This document shows positions 7,233-15,663 of a stretch of 20,084 nucleotides of DNA, in pieces. The DNA is taken from contig CADEDU010000103.1 of assembly GCA_902826155.1 (NCBI GenBank), positions 1-20,084 of the forward strand. Reading direction: 5' to 3'. The notes below the pieces were generated by a model. It saw nothing but the letters and a program-made list of their open reading frames with translations, was not told the DNA's origin and did not search any database. Made by a program: the position numbers and the translations under genes. This DNA is from an uncultured beta proteobacterium. GTDB taxonomy: Bacteria; Pseudomonadota; Gammaproteobacteria; Burkholderiales; SG8-39. Numbering within the stretch: the stretch's first letter is position 1; the number at the start of each line of letters is the position of its first letter.

Positions 7233-8279
7233 ATGTCGACAACCACCAAACAGAGCTTGGACCGTATGACCGTTGCGCTACTGCGGGCGCGGCGGCAGGG
7301 CACAGTCACGGGACCGGAAGCTATCCGCCACCGATTCGAAACACCTGCTGAATCGGCTCCGGCCCTCTCGCTGGTGCGCGTTGCCGAGAACAACGACGAT
7401 GGCGCGCTCGCGGCGAAGATGCTCGAAGACTTGAAGTTCCAGGCGGAGTCCAACGCGACAACCCACGAGCATCACCTCGGCGCGCTGGACGGCCAGCGAA
7501 CGGCTCGCTTGCCGGCCGACCCAGCACGGGGGCCCAAAGGGCGGTTCCGCTATTCCCGCACCCGTATCGTCAAGGTCTCGCGCCAGCATTTCGCGAATCG
7601 GCGCATTGCGGTCGACCGCACGCACCCCGAACTGCTCGACGCCATGCGCGTGCTGCGCACCCAAGTGCTGCAGCGCATGCGCGAAAACGGCTGGCAGACC
7701 CTTGCGGTGGTCAGCCCGAGCGACGACGACGGCAAATCAATGGTGGCGGCGAACCTCGCAGCTAGTATCTCGATGGACCTCAACCATACAGCGCTGCTCG
7801 TGGATGCGAACCTGCGTCGTCCGTCGGTCCATCGTTACTTCGGTGTCTCGCACAAACCTGGCCTGGCGCATCACCTGGTGAAGAACGCGCCGGTCGAATC
7901 GCTGTTGGTGAACCCTGGAATCAACCGGTTGCTGATCATTCCGGCCGGAGCGATCCAGCCCAATTCCGCCGAACTGATCGGCTCGGAGCAAATGCGCACC
8001 CTGGTCGAGGAACTCAAGCACCGCTACGCCGAACGGATCGTGATCTTTGACCTGCCGCCGCTCCTGACCTCGGCCGACGCGATGGCTTTCCTGCCAAGCG
8101 TGGACGCGGTGCTGATGGTGGTGGGCGAGGGCGTCACCGACCGCGAGGAACTGCAACGGGCCGAGGCGCTGTTAAGCTCCACGAACCTGATCGGCGTCAC
8201 GCTCAACTTCGCCCGCGAGCGGGTGGTACACGACAAGCGACGGCCGGGGTTTTTCCGGCGCCTGTTCAACCTCTCCTGA
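7233..8279 (+). CDS. BY-kinase-like (Wzc/CpsD) ATPase of the exosortase locus
   Basis: This 348-residue cytoplasmic protein has an N-terminal linker of about 125 residues and then a P-loop domain of the bacterial tyrosine-kinase type (DRTHPELLDAMRVLRTQVLQ). In this family the domain works with the chain-length protein. Motifs visible are a P-loop SPSDDDGKS (161-169), Walker A' ALLVDANLRRP with Asp191, and Walker B RIVIFDLPP with Asp273. The usual PGEGK(S/T) of the P-loop is replaced by DDDGKS. The protein ends RRPGFFRRLFNLS, without the C-terminal tyrosine cluster of Wzc or CpsD. It may still hydrolyse ATP, but autophosphorylation at a Tyr tail is not possible. ATG 7233 or in-frame ATG 7224 could be the start; neither has a strong Shine-Dalgarno sequence. 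Confidence 0.87.
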   Translation: MSTTTKQSLDRMTVALLRARRQGTVTGPEAIRHRFETPAESAPALSLVRVAENNDDGALAAKMLEDLKFQAESNATTHEHHLGALDGQRTARLPADPARGPKGRFRYSRTRIVKVSRQHFANRRIAVDRTHPELLDAMRVLRTQVLQRMRENGWQTLAVVSPSDDDGKSMVAANLAASISMDLNHTALLVDANLRRPSVHRYFGVSHKPGLAHHLVKNAPVESLLVNPGINRLLIIPAGAIQPNSAELIGSEQMRTLVEELKHRYAERIVIFDLPPLLTSADAMAFLPSVDAVLMVVGEGVTDREELQRAEALLSSTNLIGVTLNFARERVVHDKRRPGFFRRLFNLS

Positions 8280-8287
8280 GGCCCTGT

Positions 8288-9175
8288 ATGTACGAAGCCT
8301 TCTACGGACTCAAACAGCGGCCGTTCTCGATCGTTCCGCAGGGGGAGTTTCTCTACCTCACCCAGCAGCACCGCACGGCGCTCTCGCTGCTCGAATACGG
8401 CATCTTGAAACCGTCGCTCTTCTCGCTGATTACCGGCGATATCGGCACGGGCAAGTCGACTCTGGTACGCCACCTGCTCGCACGCCTTGGCGCAAGTATT
8501 TCGGTCGGGGTCATCGGCAACACCCACAAGGGATTCGGCGAGCTGCTCGAGTGGACCCTGCAGGCCTTCGGCCTCGACTTCCGCGATAAGGACAAAGTCG
8601 AGATGTTCCAGGTGCTGTCGAACTTCCTGATGCACGAGTTCGTGAAGAACCGGCGCGTGGTGCTGGTGGTGGACGAAGCGCAGAACATGACCATCGACGC
8701 GCTCGAAGAACTGCGCATGGTGTCGAACGTCAACGTCGACCGTCACCACCTGCTGCACATCATCCTGGTGGGGCAGAGCCGCCTGCGCGACAAGCTGCGC
8801 CTGCCTTCGCTGCAACAATTCGCCCAGCGCATCGAGACCGAATTCCACCTCAAGCCGCTGCAGGTTGCCGACGTGGAAGGCTACGTGCGCTACCGCCTGA
8901 AGGTAGCGGGCCGCCAAGACGGCGACATCTTTGAGCCCGATGCGTGCAAAGCCATCCATCGCATCAGCCGAGGCGTGCCGCGCATCATCAACCTGGTGTG
9001 CGACACGGCGCTGGTCTACGGCTTCGCCGCAGCTAAATCGCGCATCGACGCGTCAGTGATCGAAGAGCTCGACCGCGACAAGCGCGAGCAGGGCGGGTGG
9101 TTGTTCGATCCGGTGAAAGAGCCCAACACTGGTCGGGAAGACTATGGTCCGCCGTCACTCCGGGCGGCGAGCTAA
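8288..9175 (+). CDS. ExeA/GspA-type AAA ATPase of the exosortase locus
   Basis: This 295-residue AAA ATPase begins MYEAFYGLKQRPFSIVPQ, the typical start of ExeA-like secretion ATPases. Walker A is GDIGTGKST (50-58) and Walker B is VVLVVDEAQNM with Asp129 and Glu130. LVGQSRLRDKLRLPSLQQFAQRI is the sensor region, and ISRGVPRIINLVCDTALVYGF is the C-terminal helical lid of this subfamily. A single-domain version without a peptidoglycan-binding tail regularly follows the tyrosine kinase in PEP-CTERM/exosortase loci. It probably supplies energy or regulation to the export machinery, but the exact function is unknown. GAGG at 8278-8281 overlaps the upstream stop and gives good spacing to the ATG at 8288, so the two genes are probably coupled. 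Confidence 0.92.
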   Translation: MYEAFYGLKQRPFSIVPQGEFLYLTQQHRTALSLLEYGILKPSLFSLITGDIGTGKSTLVRHLLARLGASISVGVIGNTHKGFGELLEWTLQAFGLDFRDKDKVEMFQVLSNFLMHEFVKNRRVVLVVDEAQNMTIDALEELRMVSNVNVDRHHLLHIILVGQSRLRDKLRLPSLQQFAQRIETEFHLKPLQVADVEGYVRYRLKVAGRQDGDIFEPDACKAIHRISRGVPRIINLVCDTALVYGFAAAKSRIDASVIEELDRDKREQGGWLFDPVKEPNTGREDYGPPSLRAAS

Positions 9176-9208
9176 CGGCTCCCCCGTACGGCAACTCGCA
9201 GTAACGAT

Positions 9209-10027
9209 ATGCGTGTAGACGTCCCCCTTGCCGTTGCTCGACACGACACTCCATCACGTTCAGAAAGCCTGCCGGGCGCATGGATCCTGTCGACGAAGGT
9301 CAACGCCATCAGCTGGACTAATGCGGTCAAACTCATCGTCGACTGGGCGCAAGCCCGGGAAAGTCGATACGTTTGCGTGTGCAACGTCCACATGGTTGTT
9401 GAGGCGCAACGTTCCCCCGATGTGAGGCAAGCAGTGAGCGGCGGTGACCTCGTGCTGCCTGACGGAATGCCATTGGTATGGCTGCTGCGCAAACTTGGAT
9501 ATCGAGGGCAACCCAGGATTTCCGGGCCTGATCTCTTCCGCGAGTTGTGTGCTGAGGCCGAAAAGAAGGGAATCCGCGTGTTTCTGCTGGGTGGTTCTAC
9601 CGAAACGCTCGAGCAGTTACAAGAGCAGCTCACTGAGGAGTTTCAGGGTCTACGTATTGCCGGCACCTACTCACCAACGTACACAGGCACGATCAGTGCC
9701 CCAGATCTCAACGCCATCACGGTGATCCGCGAAGCTAAGGCTGACCTGGTGTTCGTCTCACTTGGTTGCCCAAAACAGGAAACCTGGATGGCCGTGCACC
9801 GACCGCATCTTTCCGCAGTGACGATAGGCGTCGGTGCTGCCTTTGACTTCCTGGCGGGCACTGTGAAACGCGCACCCATGTGGATGCAGCGCAGTGGACT
9901 TGAGTGGTTCTATCGGGTGTGTGTGGAGCCCAGACGGCTTTGGAGGCGGTATTTAGTAACGAACTCCCTTTTCGCCTGCCGAGTTGTCACATCTTGGAAT
10001 TCTATGAAGTCATCGACTAAGCGGTAG
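9209..10027 (+). CDS. WecG/TagA/CpsF family glycosyltransferase (GT26)
   Basis: This 272-residue enzyme should transfer a sugar (ManNAc or ManNAcA in characterised relatives) from a UDP-sugar to a lipid-linked acceptor on the cytoplasmic face of the membrane. Family motifs are visible: NVHMVVEA, PDGMPLVW (P84, D85, G86), RISGPDLF, VFLLGGS, LVFVSLGCPKQE (186-191), and AVTIGVGAAFDFLAGTVKRAPMWMQ, with a basic C-terminal tail (LEWFYRVCVEPRRLWRRYL) used for membrane association. It follows the ATPase gene by 33 bases and is probably the last gene of the export operon. Codon GC is lower than in the genes before it, so it may belong to the acquired, variable part of the locus. The actual sugar cannot be read from sequence. 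Confidence 0.9.
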   Translation: MRVDVPLAVARHDTPSRSESLPGAWILSTKVNAISWTNAVKLIVDWAQARESRYVCVCNVHMVVEAQRSPDVRQAVSGGDLVLPDGMPLVWLLRKLGYRGQPRISGPDLFRELCAEAEKKGIRVFLLGGSTETLEQLQEQLTEEFQGLRIAGTYSPTYTGTISAPDLNAITVIREAKADLVFVSLGCPKQETWMAVHRPHLSAVTIGVGAAFDFLAGTVKRAPMWMQRSGLEWFYRVCVEPRRLWRRYLVTNSLFACRVVTSWNSMKSSTKR

Positions 10028-10072
10028 GACTAGGGTTACATAAATAAAACGAAAACCTATCGACTTTGAATC

Positions 10073-11428
10073 TCAGTTAGTAGTACCCAGGCGGACACAA
10101 CCAGTCGTTAGCTTTTGTTTCCACAGAAGCAACTCCTCCGCTTCAAGTAGCCGACTTGGCGGGACTGAGTACTTTCTATTCTCCACGCATTGCCCTGGCT
10201 CACAGTCGGGAAGCCAGTAGTTGTTCAGCGTAACTTGGCCGCTATTGGGATTGCGGTGATTCCAAGATACCAAATTCTTATTGGCCACATTTTGAAAGAA
10301 GTGGACTGGATCCTTGTTGATGTTCCATATGTAAATGCCTACGTTCTGGCTCGGCACAAAGGATCCATCCGCAAGGAACCCGCTCGCAAGAACGCGATTG
10401 CGCCTGATGGTTAGGTTGTTGCCTGTCGCGATTGCCATTCCATAGTTTGAGGTGGCAACTACTTGATTGTCTTCCGCAACTACCCATGAAGGTATCTGCG
10501 TCGAGGAATTTGCACCACCATCTCCCAAGAGAATGCCCCCGCCGGAGAACTTGGTCGCCTTCGGGTCTAGGGGAAACGCGCCATAAATGAAGTTGTTGTG
10601 AATCCGAATCGGGCTCCACGATGTACCGGAACTCTCAAAAATGTTGATGACATCTTCGACCAGGCTTTCTCCCGGAGTGTTGATTACTTCATTCCAAGAA
10701 AGCTCTGCATTCTCAAGGTTCTTGTTGTAAGCAATCTGAACGAAATGAGCACCAACTCCTTCGATGTTGCGTGCGACGTTGCGAGTAACTAGGATCGTTT
10801 GCCCTAGCGCAGGATCACCGCGAAAGTGGTCGACCCGAATGCCCCAGACGCGTTCGAGATAGTTATTCTCAATAAGTACGTCGGTCGGTGTTTCAACCCG
10901 AATGAAGGCCCCGGGGCGCTCGCCGTCGCGGACGCGAGCAAGGCCAAAGCCCTTGGTGTTGCGAACGGTGATAGCGCCAGGAAACCCAGTGATCAAATGG
11001 CCCTTGCCAGCGACAACGGAGTCTTGAATCGTCACCGGTTCTTTAGTGTCGATGAATATCGCCGGCACCGCTGGGTCTAAGCTGCGCCAAGCGCCAGAAT
11101 AGGTACCACCCGCAGTTATGCGGATTGGTGGTGAGAATGTCATCTCTGGATCGAACCTAGGTGCCACCGAATCGAACGCACAAGGTCCGGATGCGCCACT
11201 CGCGGTAGAACTGAAAGAAGACGCGATAGCCGTGTCAAAATCGTCCGCATTCGACTTTGCTTCAACTCCTGAATCGACAACCGCGCTAGCAACTGAGTGC
11301 GCTTCACCGTTCGGCGATGATTGACTTGAGGGGCCCGTGCTGTCCACGCACCCACTGAATGCAGCGGCAAAAGCCGCGCTAATGAGTGTGCAAACAATCA
11401 TTTGATCCGCCCGCTTTCCCTTGAGCAT
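10073..11428 (-). CDS. right-handed parallel beta-helix lipoprotein
   Basis: This 451-residue protein starts with a lipoprotein signal (LISAAFAAAFSGC, lipidated Cys27), followed by a Ser/Ala-rich linker to about residue 85. The rest shows irregular 20-30-residue coils with recurring Asn positions (VLIENNYLERVWGIRV, RIHNNFIYG, VAEDNQVVATSNYGMAIATG, TIRRNRVLASG), typical of a parallel beta-helix as in polysaccharide lyases, epimerases and pectate-lyase-like proteins. No catalytic set can be assigned. Anchored in the envelope within a sugar locus, it could cut, modify or bind the exported polysaccharide. The start is supported by AGGAGG a few bases upstream. A 328-base gap separates it from the next gene upstream, so it may have its own promoter. 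It is convergent with the WecG-type gene, 45 bases apart. Confidence 0.82.
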   Translation of the reverse strand: MLKGKRADQMIVCTLISAAFAAAFSGCVDSTGPSSQSSPNGEAHSVASAVVDSGVEAKSNADDFDTAIASSFSSTASGASGPCAFDSVAPRFDPEMTFSPPIRITAGGTYSGAWRSLDPAVPAIFIDTKEPVTIQDSVVAGKGHLITGFPGAITVRNTKGFGLARVRDGERPGAFIRVETPTDVLIENNYLERVWGIRVDHFRGDPALGQTILVTRNVARNIEGVGAHFVQIAYNKNLENAELSWNEVINTPGESLVEDVINIFESSGTSWSPIRIHNNFIYGAFPLDPKATKFSGGGILLGDGGANSSTQIPSWVVAEDNQVVATSNYGMAIATGNNLTIRRNRVLASGFLADGSFVPSQNVGIYIWNINKDPVHFFQNVANKNLVSWNHRNPNSGQVTLNNYWLPDCEPGQCVENRKYSVPPSRLLEAEELLLWKQKLTTGCVRLGTTN

Positions 11429-11756
11429 GCTCCTCCTTCGCTTCCTTGTTTCAGGCTAACCCCTGTCAATAGGGCGGGGTCTGCGCAAAACTTAGTGACG
11501 TCAACGGAAGGAGAGGCCGAAAGTCGAAGCCTCGCTGGCACAGCGACCATTAGCGAGTGCGACGATTTATCGTACGAAGTGTCGCAGTCTCGACGTCGGA
11601 CAGGAAGCGAGGAAGTCACAGGTCTTTTGGGGTTTTGCGAGCAATCGGTTTGAATCGCAGGAAAAAAGCTACGAGCTGAAGTAGTTCAGTTGGTCGGAAA
11701 TTGCGGTCAGAGGACCGCGAACCTGTCTTGAGTCTGTATTTCAAGGAATGACCCAT
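11429..11756. other. intergenic region between the beta-helix and GT4 genes
   Basis: These 328 bases hold no coding frame I can support. On the - strand they contain the Shine-Dalgarno sequence of the lipoprotein gene (complement of 11431-11437) and a TTGACA hexamer (complement of 11465-11470). No convincing -10 box sits at 17 bases from that hexamer, and it is close to the start codon. A six-base hairpin near the far end is listed separately. Confidence 0.5.
11703..11718 (-). terminator. possible weak terminator after the GT4 gene
   Basis: GCGGTC (11703-11708) and GACCGC (11713-11718) form a perfect six-base stem with a four-base loop, 38 bases beyond the stop of the GT4 gene on the - strand. 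The following bases on that strand are AATTTCC, so the T-run is poor. It would end the five-gene sugar transcript before the lipoprotein gene. Confidence 0.3.
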
Positions 11757-12923
11757 TCAAGCCCCTGAATCTGTGGCCCGATTCGAAGGACGAATTCGCT
11801 TCACGTGCTCGTTCGGCCCTCGACCGTACAGGGCGACATATTCCAGTACGCCTCGCTCTATTCCAAATTGCCGATCCGCGATGTCCGGATATCGTCTGTT
11901 GATGTCCGCCTTCGTCGCGTCGGACATCGAAGCTAGTGCCCGTAGGCCTTGGGCGACAGCGCCAGGTGATGTGTCGGTGTAGACCAAACTTGGAAAAAAC
12001 TCACGGAGGTCTCGTAGTCCCGCCACGTCCGAAAAAAGAGTAGGCAACCCGACGCCAAGCGCCTCCAGCGCAGCAACGGAGAATCCTTCGTTGAGCGAAG
12101 GCATGATGTAGGCATCTGCAGCCCTTAGTATGGGAAGAACGTCGTCGAGCGCCCCAAGAAAGCGAACACACCCTGAGACACCCAGTCGGTCTGCGAGCGC
12201 GCGCTCAGGAAAGCCGGGCTCCTCGGAGCCTACGTGTAAGTAGTACGGGCGCTCTTCAGGCGGAAGCGTCGCAATTGCGTGAAGGATTGCCGAGTGATTC
12301 TTTATCGCGGAGCAGTTACCCACGCTGACTAAAACGAAGGCGTCATTGCGAATTTTTAATGCATTCCGAGCCCGCGCTTTCACATCCGACTCAGTCCTAG
12401 TAAATCGACGGCTGTCGAACCAGTTCCAAACGAGAGTGGTCGTCAGTCCAAAGTGTTCCAACTCCGAGCGCCGAACTGAGTCGCTGATTGAAATATGGTT
12501 GACGCCAAAGCTTGCTAACAGACGCCGCTGTACACCACGCCGCAAACGAAGGCCACCCTGGAAGTGAAACGAACTGTGAACGGTCCGAAGAACGAGCATT
12601 CCTCGAGCAACTAAGGCCACCAAAGCATGCCAAAAATTGGCGCGCTCGCAGTGAATGTGGATGACATCGTATCGCTCCGTCCGAATGAGGGCGGCCTCTC
12701 GCCGAAAGAAGTCGAACGAGCGCGAGAAAGGTATGTGGTGAACACGATAGCCAGCTGCCTCAAATCGCTCCGCAAGAGGTCCCCTAAAGACGCCCGTGGA
12801 TAGAACGTCGCCTTGAACGCCATGCGAATGAAAGATCGGACCAGCCGCCAGCAACATTGATTCTGCGCCCGAAGGCCTAAGCTCCCCGAGAACATGCAGC
12901 ACCCGCATGTGTTGACCCCTCAT
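11757..12923 (-). CDS. GT4-family glycosyltransferase
   Basis: This 388-residue retaining glycosyltransferase has the GT-B fold. The N-terminal domain starts MRVLHVLGELRPSGAESMLL, with the loop that usually reads GGAE. DVIHIHCERANFWHAL and RTVHSSF follow, typical of the GT4 acceptor domain. The donor domain shows LVSVGNCSAIKNHSAILHAI, VRFLGALDDVLPILRAADAYIMPSLNEGFSVAALEALGVGLPTLF, and the EX7E motif with Glu279 and Glu287. It should add one sugar to the lipid-linked repeat at the cytoplasmic face; the donor cannot be read. The ATG at 12923 overlaps the upstream stop (ATGA) and has GGAGA five bases before it. The ATG at 12908 is an alternative that gives the textbook N-terminus. Confidence 0.9.
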   Translation of the reverse strand: MRGQHMRVLHVLGELRPSGAESMLLAAGPIFHSHGVQGDVLSTGVFRGPLAERFEAAGYRVHHIPFSRSFDFFRREAALIRTERYDVIHIHCERANFWHALVALVARGMLVLRTVHSSFHFQGGLRLRRGVQRRLLASFGVNHISISDSVRRSELEHFGLTTTLVWNWFDSRRFTRTESDVKARARNALKIRNDAFVLVSVGNCSAIKNHSAILHAIATLPPEERPYYLHVGSEEPGFPERALADRLGVSGCVRFLGALDDVLPILRAADAYIMPSLNEGFSVAALEALGVGLPTLFSDVAGLRDLREFFPSLVYTDTSPGAVAQGLRALASMSDATKADINRRYPDIADRQFGIERGVLEYVALYGRGPNEHVKRIRPSNRATDSGA

Positions 12924-14101
12924 CGCTTCTCCGCAATCTCGTCGTAGAGCTTCTCGTACGAACTTGCGACATGACTGATATGAAAGCGCGCCTTGGCACT
13001 AGCATGACCAAGGGCCCCAAGCTTCACCCTCAGCAGAGGTTCATCTGCGAGCCTGATCATTGCATCCGACACGCTAGAAGGCGACGTGACGTCAACCAAA
13101 ACCCCAGCTCGGCCATGGTCTAAAGTCCAAGGAACTGCTCCGCTCTGTCTCCCTCCAATCACCGGAACCCGCATCGCCATCGCCTCGATCACGGCCATGC
13201 CGTGCGCTTCCTCTAAAGAGGGATGCACCAATACATCCACCTCAGAAGCAAGCCGGGCTAACACTTGCCTGTACGGCTGTTGCCCGACGAACTCGATCCC
13301 TTCGGCCACGCCATTCTCTGCAGACCACTTCTGCGCCTCTTCACCGGGGCCATGCCCAGCGCCAAAAAGCAGCAATCGCGCGCGCGGGTGAGCTTTGCGT
13401 GTACGCGAAAACGCCTCAATTGCGACGCGACCATTCTTGAGTCCACCCCAACCGACAAGGACGCAAGCAAAGACGACTTCGCCGCGGTCGCGCTGCCCTT
13501 TCGTACCGACGTCGAAAAAGTCGTCTGGCAAGCCGTTCGGAACGACTTCTAGAGTCCCGCGATAGAGCATGTACTTCCGCAAATGCATCGAGATATAGGG
13601 CGACACGGAGACAATTCGTCGAGCCCGCGATGTGACGCGGTACGCCATCAACGTGCGTGCCATCCGATAAGGAATAAAGTTATGTCTTAGAACGCGGATC
13701 GGCGCATCGTGCGCGGTGACTAAATAGGGTATCCCGCTAGACTGCACGGGCATGGCATACTCATAGGTCCATTGGGCGTGGACAACATCCGGCCCTTCAC
13801 GAGCCAATGCCCTTGCCAGAAAGTCTCGCTCAGTCCGAAAAAAATCCCTGGCGGGACGAATTCCCTTGGGGCCAATACACAAACGTAGATTCGGCCCCTC
13901 CAAAACAATCTCTTCCTTAGCTGCCGCGTCGCAGGTAAGAATGACCAGTTTTCGACCACGCTTTAAGAGCTCGCGGCAGAGTAGGTTGACGGGCTGCCCG
14001 CCTTGACCGTTCGGAAGACTATCGTTCCAATAGGTCGGGTCAATAAACTCCCGAAACGCACCAATGTTTATCGGCCCAGCCATCCCTATTACCCGGCTCA
14101 T
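12920..14101 (-). CDS. GT4-family glycosyltransferase
   Basis: This 393-residue GT-B glycosyltransferase starts MSRVIGMAGPINIGAF. The N-terminal domain contains PNGQGGQPVNLLCRELLKRG, DVVHAQWTYEYAMP and LVTAHDAP. The donor domain contains LVGWGGLKNGRVAIEAF, IEFVGQQPYRQVLARLASE, VLVHPSLEEAHGMAVIEAMA and an EX7E pair at Glu298 and Glu306. The frame stays open to 14167, but ATG 14101 has GAGG seven bases upstream and begins eight bases after the flippase stop, so I prefer it. Four bases overlap the next GT4 gene. It should extend the lipid-linked repeat; the sugar is unknown. Base composition is lower in GC than the export operon. Confidence 0.9.
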   Translation of the reverse strand: MSRVIGMAGPINIGAFREFIDPTYWNDSLPNGQGGQPVNLLCRELLKRGRKLVILTCDAAAKEEIVLEGPNLRLCIGPKGIRPARDFFRTERDFLARALAREGPDVVHAQWTYEYAMPVQSSGIPYLVTAHDAPIRVLRHNFIPYRMARTLMAYRVTSRARRIVSVSPYISMHLRKYMLYRGTLEVVPNGLPDDFFDVGTKGQRDRGEVVFACVLVGWGGLKNGRVAIEAFSRTRKAHPRARLLLFGAGHGPGEEAQKWSAENGVAEGIEFVGQQPYRQVLARLASEVDVLVHPSLEEAHGMAVIEAMAMRVPVIGGRQSGAVPWTLDHGRAGVLVDVTSPSSVSDAMIRLADEPLLRVKLGALGHASAKARFHISHVASSYEKLYDEIAEKR

Positions 14102-14109
14102 CCGACGCC

Positions 14110-15632
14110 TCAAGAGTGTGGTGTCCTGTGGCCTTCGCCTGCAGAACACCAGTAGCGAACCACCCAACTGACTGGGCGAGGTAGCTTTGGTAGTAACCTA
14201 CCTAAAACGTCCTTGGCTTCTGAACAAATCACGCTTCGCCCAAAAAGGAGCATCGCCAGCAGAACAACAGCACCAGCCGCTGCCATCGACGCGACCAACC
14301 GAATCAACGAGTGGTGTGCGCTCAAAAGTGCATCTGTTGCCCAAGCGGTCGCGGCGGCCGCTAATGCAAGCCCAGCTGGCGCAGCGACCACGCGGAACGC
14401 TGAAAGCGGTCGCAGTCCAACCAGTCTTGAAGCCTGTAGCGTAACGAGGAAAGCGCGTAGGAAATGAACGCCCAAAACTGCCCATGCGACGTATTCGATT
14501 GACTGCCTCGCGGCGACCGACACTGCGACTGCCATCACTACAATCCCGAATAACTGCACGTAGGCATCCATGCCTGCCCGTCCAAGCCCCTGCATCATGG
14601 GGCCTCCCATTGCCAGAACCGCGTACAACGGCATGCCCAACGCTATCGGTACTACTAGAGGGCCGGCCGCGACCCACTCGTAACCGTAAAGGGCGACAAT
14701 GGTCGTATCCGGAATGGCTGCGATCGCGGCGAACGCAGGAAAAAGCGGGACTAACAAGAGACATAACGAAGCCTTGTATATGCGTCTGACATCCTCTAGG
14801 CAAACGGCGACCCGGGAGTAGATCGGAAAGAGGACGCCTTGCAAAGTGGCCGCAACAAGCAAGGCCGGGGAAGACAGCAGCGAGACGGCGCGGCTATACA
14901 AACCCAAATCGACGACACCTAGCGCGCGGCCAACAATTGCGCTGTCGAGATTAAAGTAACCCCAGCTTGTCAGATTGCTCGCCAGCACCTTCGACCCAAA
15001 CGAGAGCGAATCTGTTCTACCGCCGCGTACAGAAGGGGCTAGTGGGTGGCGAACACTACCGTACACAGCGATTGCATAGACGCCCGTCTGAACCAACTGT
15101 GCAGTTACGAGCGACCAGACACCCCCGCCGATGAAAGCCAAAGGCAGTCCGATGGGCAAGTAAGCTCGAGGTAGCTAAGGGTCTGGAGTAGTTGAACTCG
15201 CTTGAAATTGAGGTCTCGGCGCAACAAGGCCGTTGCCGTTTGGCCGAAGGCTTGTAGCAAGAAGAGAAGCCCCATCCAGCGCAGCACAGTGGTTGCGTCT
15301 TCGCGATTGAAGAACGTTGCCAGCGAAGGAGCCGCAGCGTAGGTAATAAGCGTTAGGCTCGACCCCAAGAAAACTTGTGCAGTAAAGGCGTGCCTGATTT
15401 CCCGATCGTTCAGCGTCGCCTTTTGAATTAGCGCCGCGCTCAGACCAAAATCAGCTAGCAGATTTCCAAGCCCAAGAATCAACCATGCTATCGCTATCAG
15501 CCCGAATGGTTCAGGGCCCAGAACGCGTGCAAGGGCAATTGCGATTCCCAACTGGAAGAAGACTCGAACAAAGGAACCCAGAAAATTCCACTTGAGCGCA
15601 GACGCGCCCCTCTCAAAGAGATTCGTTGTCAC
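14110..15632 (-). pseudogene. MOP-family polysaccharide flippase (Wzx-like), frameshifted
   Basis: Two overlapping frames together make one flippase of about 507 residues. The first part (GTG 15632 down to about 15168) begins ERGASALKWNFLGSFVRVFF and contains LARVLGPEPFGLIAIAW and GLSAALIQ, the usual start of Wzx/MOP translocases of the Polysacc_synt family. The second part continues with YLPIGLPLAFIGGGVWSLVT, SNLTSWGYFNLDSAIVGRAL and further membrane segments to the stop at 14110. The switch lies at about 15165-15170. One added base there gives the continuous sequence SYLGAYLPIGLPLAF, matching the family. As written, the first frame ends after a short wrong tail. It is either a sequencing error or a real mutation. 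Intact, it would flip the lipid-linked repeat across the inner membrane. Confidence 0.85.
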
Positions 15633-15663
15633 TGGTTCTAGCTCTGTTCGACGATCTTGTTCT

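Noticed and set aside
8024..8959. Open frame of 311 codons on the - strand opposite the kinase and AAA ATPase genes
   Set aside because: Both + strand genes have intact motifs; the antisense product has no recognisable features and is a composition shadow.
10028..10072. Bidirectional terminator between the convergent WecG-type and beta-helix genes
   Set aside because: The AT-rich gap has only a bulged pairing of TAGG with CCTA around a long loop; too weak to call.
10073..10160. PEP-CTERM-type sorting tag at the end of the beta-helix protein
   Set aside because: The C-terminus (LLLWKQKLTTGCVRLGTTN) has no PEP-like motif, membrane helix or basic end; the protein is anchored as a lipoprotein instead.
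14102..14167. Longer start for the GT4 gene inside the flippase gene
   Set aside because: It would add an Arg-rich stretch before the GT-B domain; ATG 14101 has a Shine-Dalgarno sequence and the expected N-terminus.
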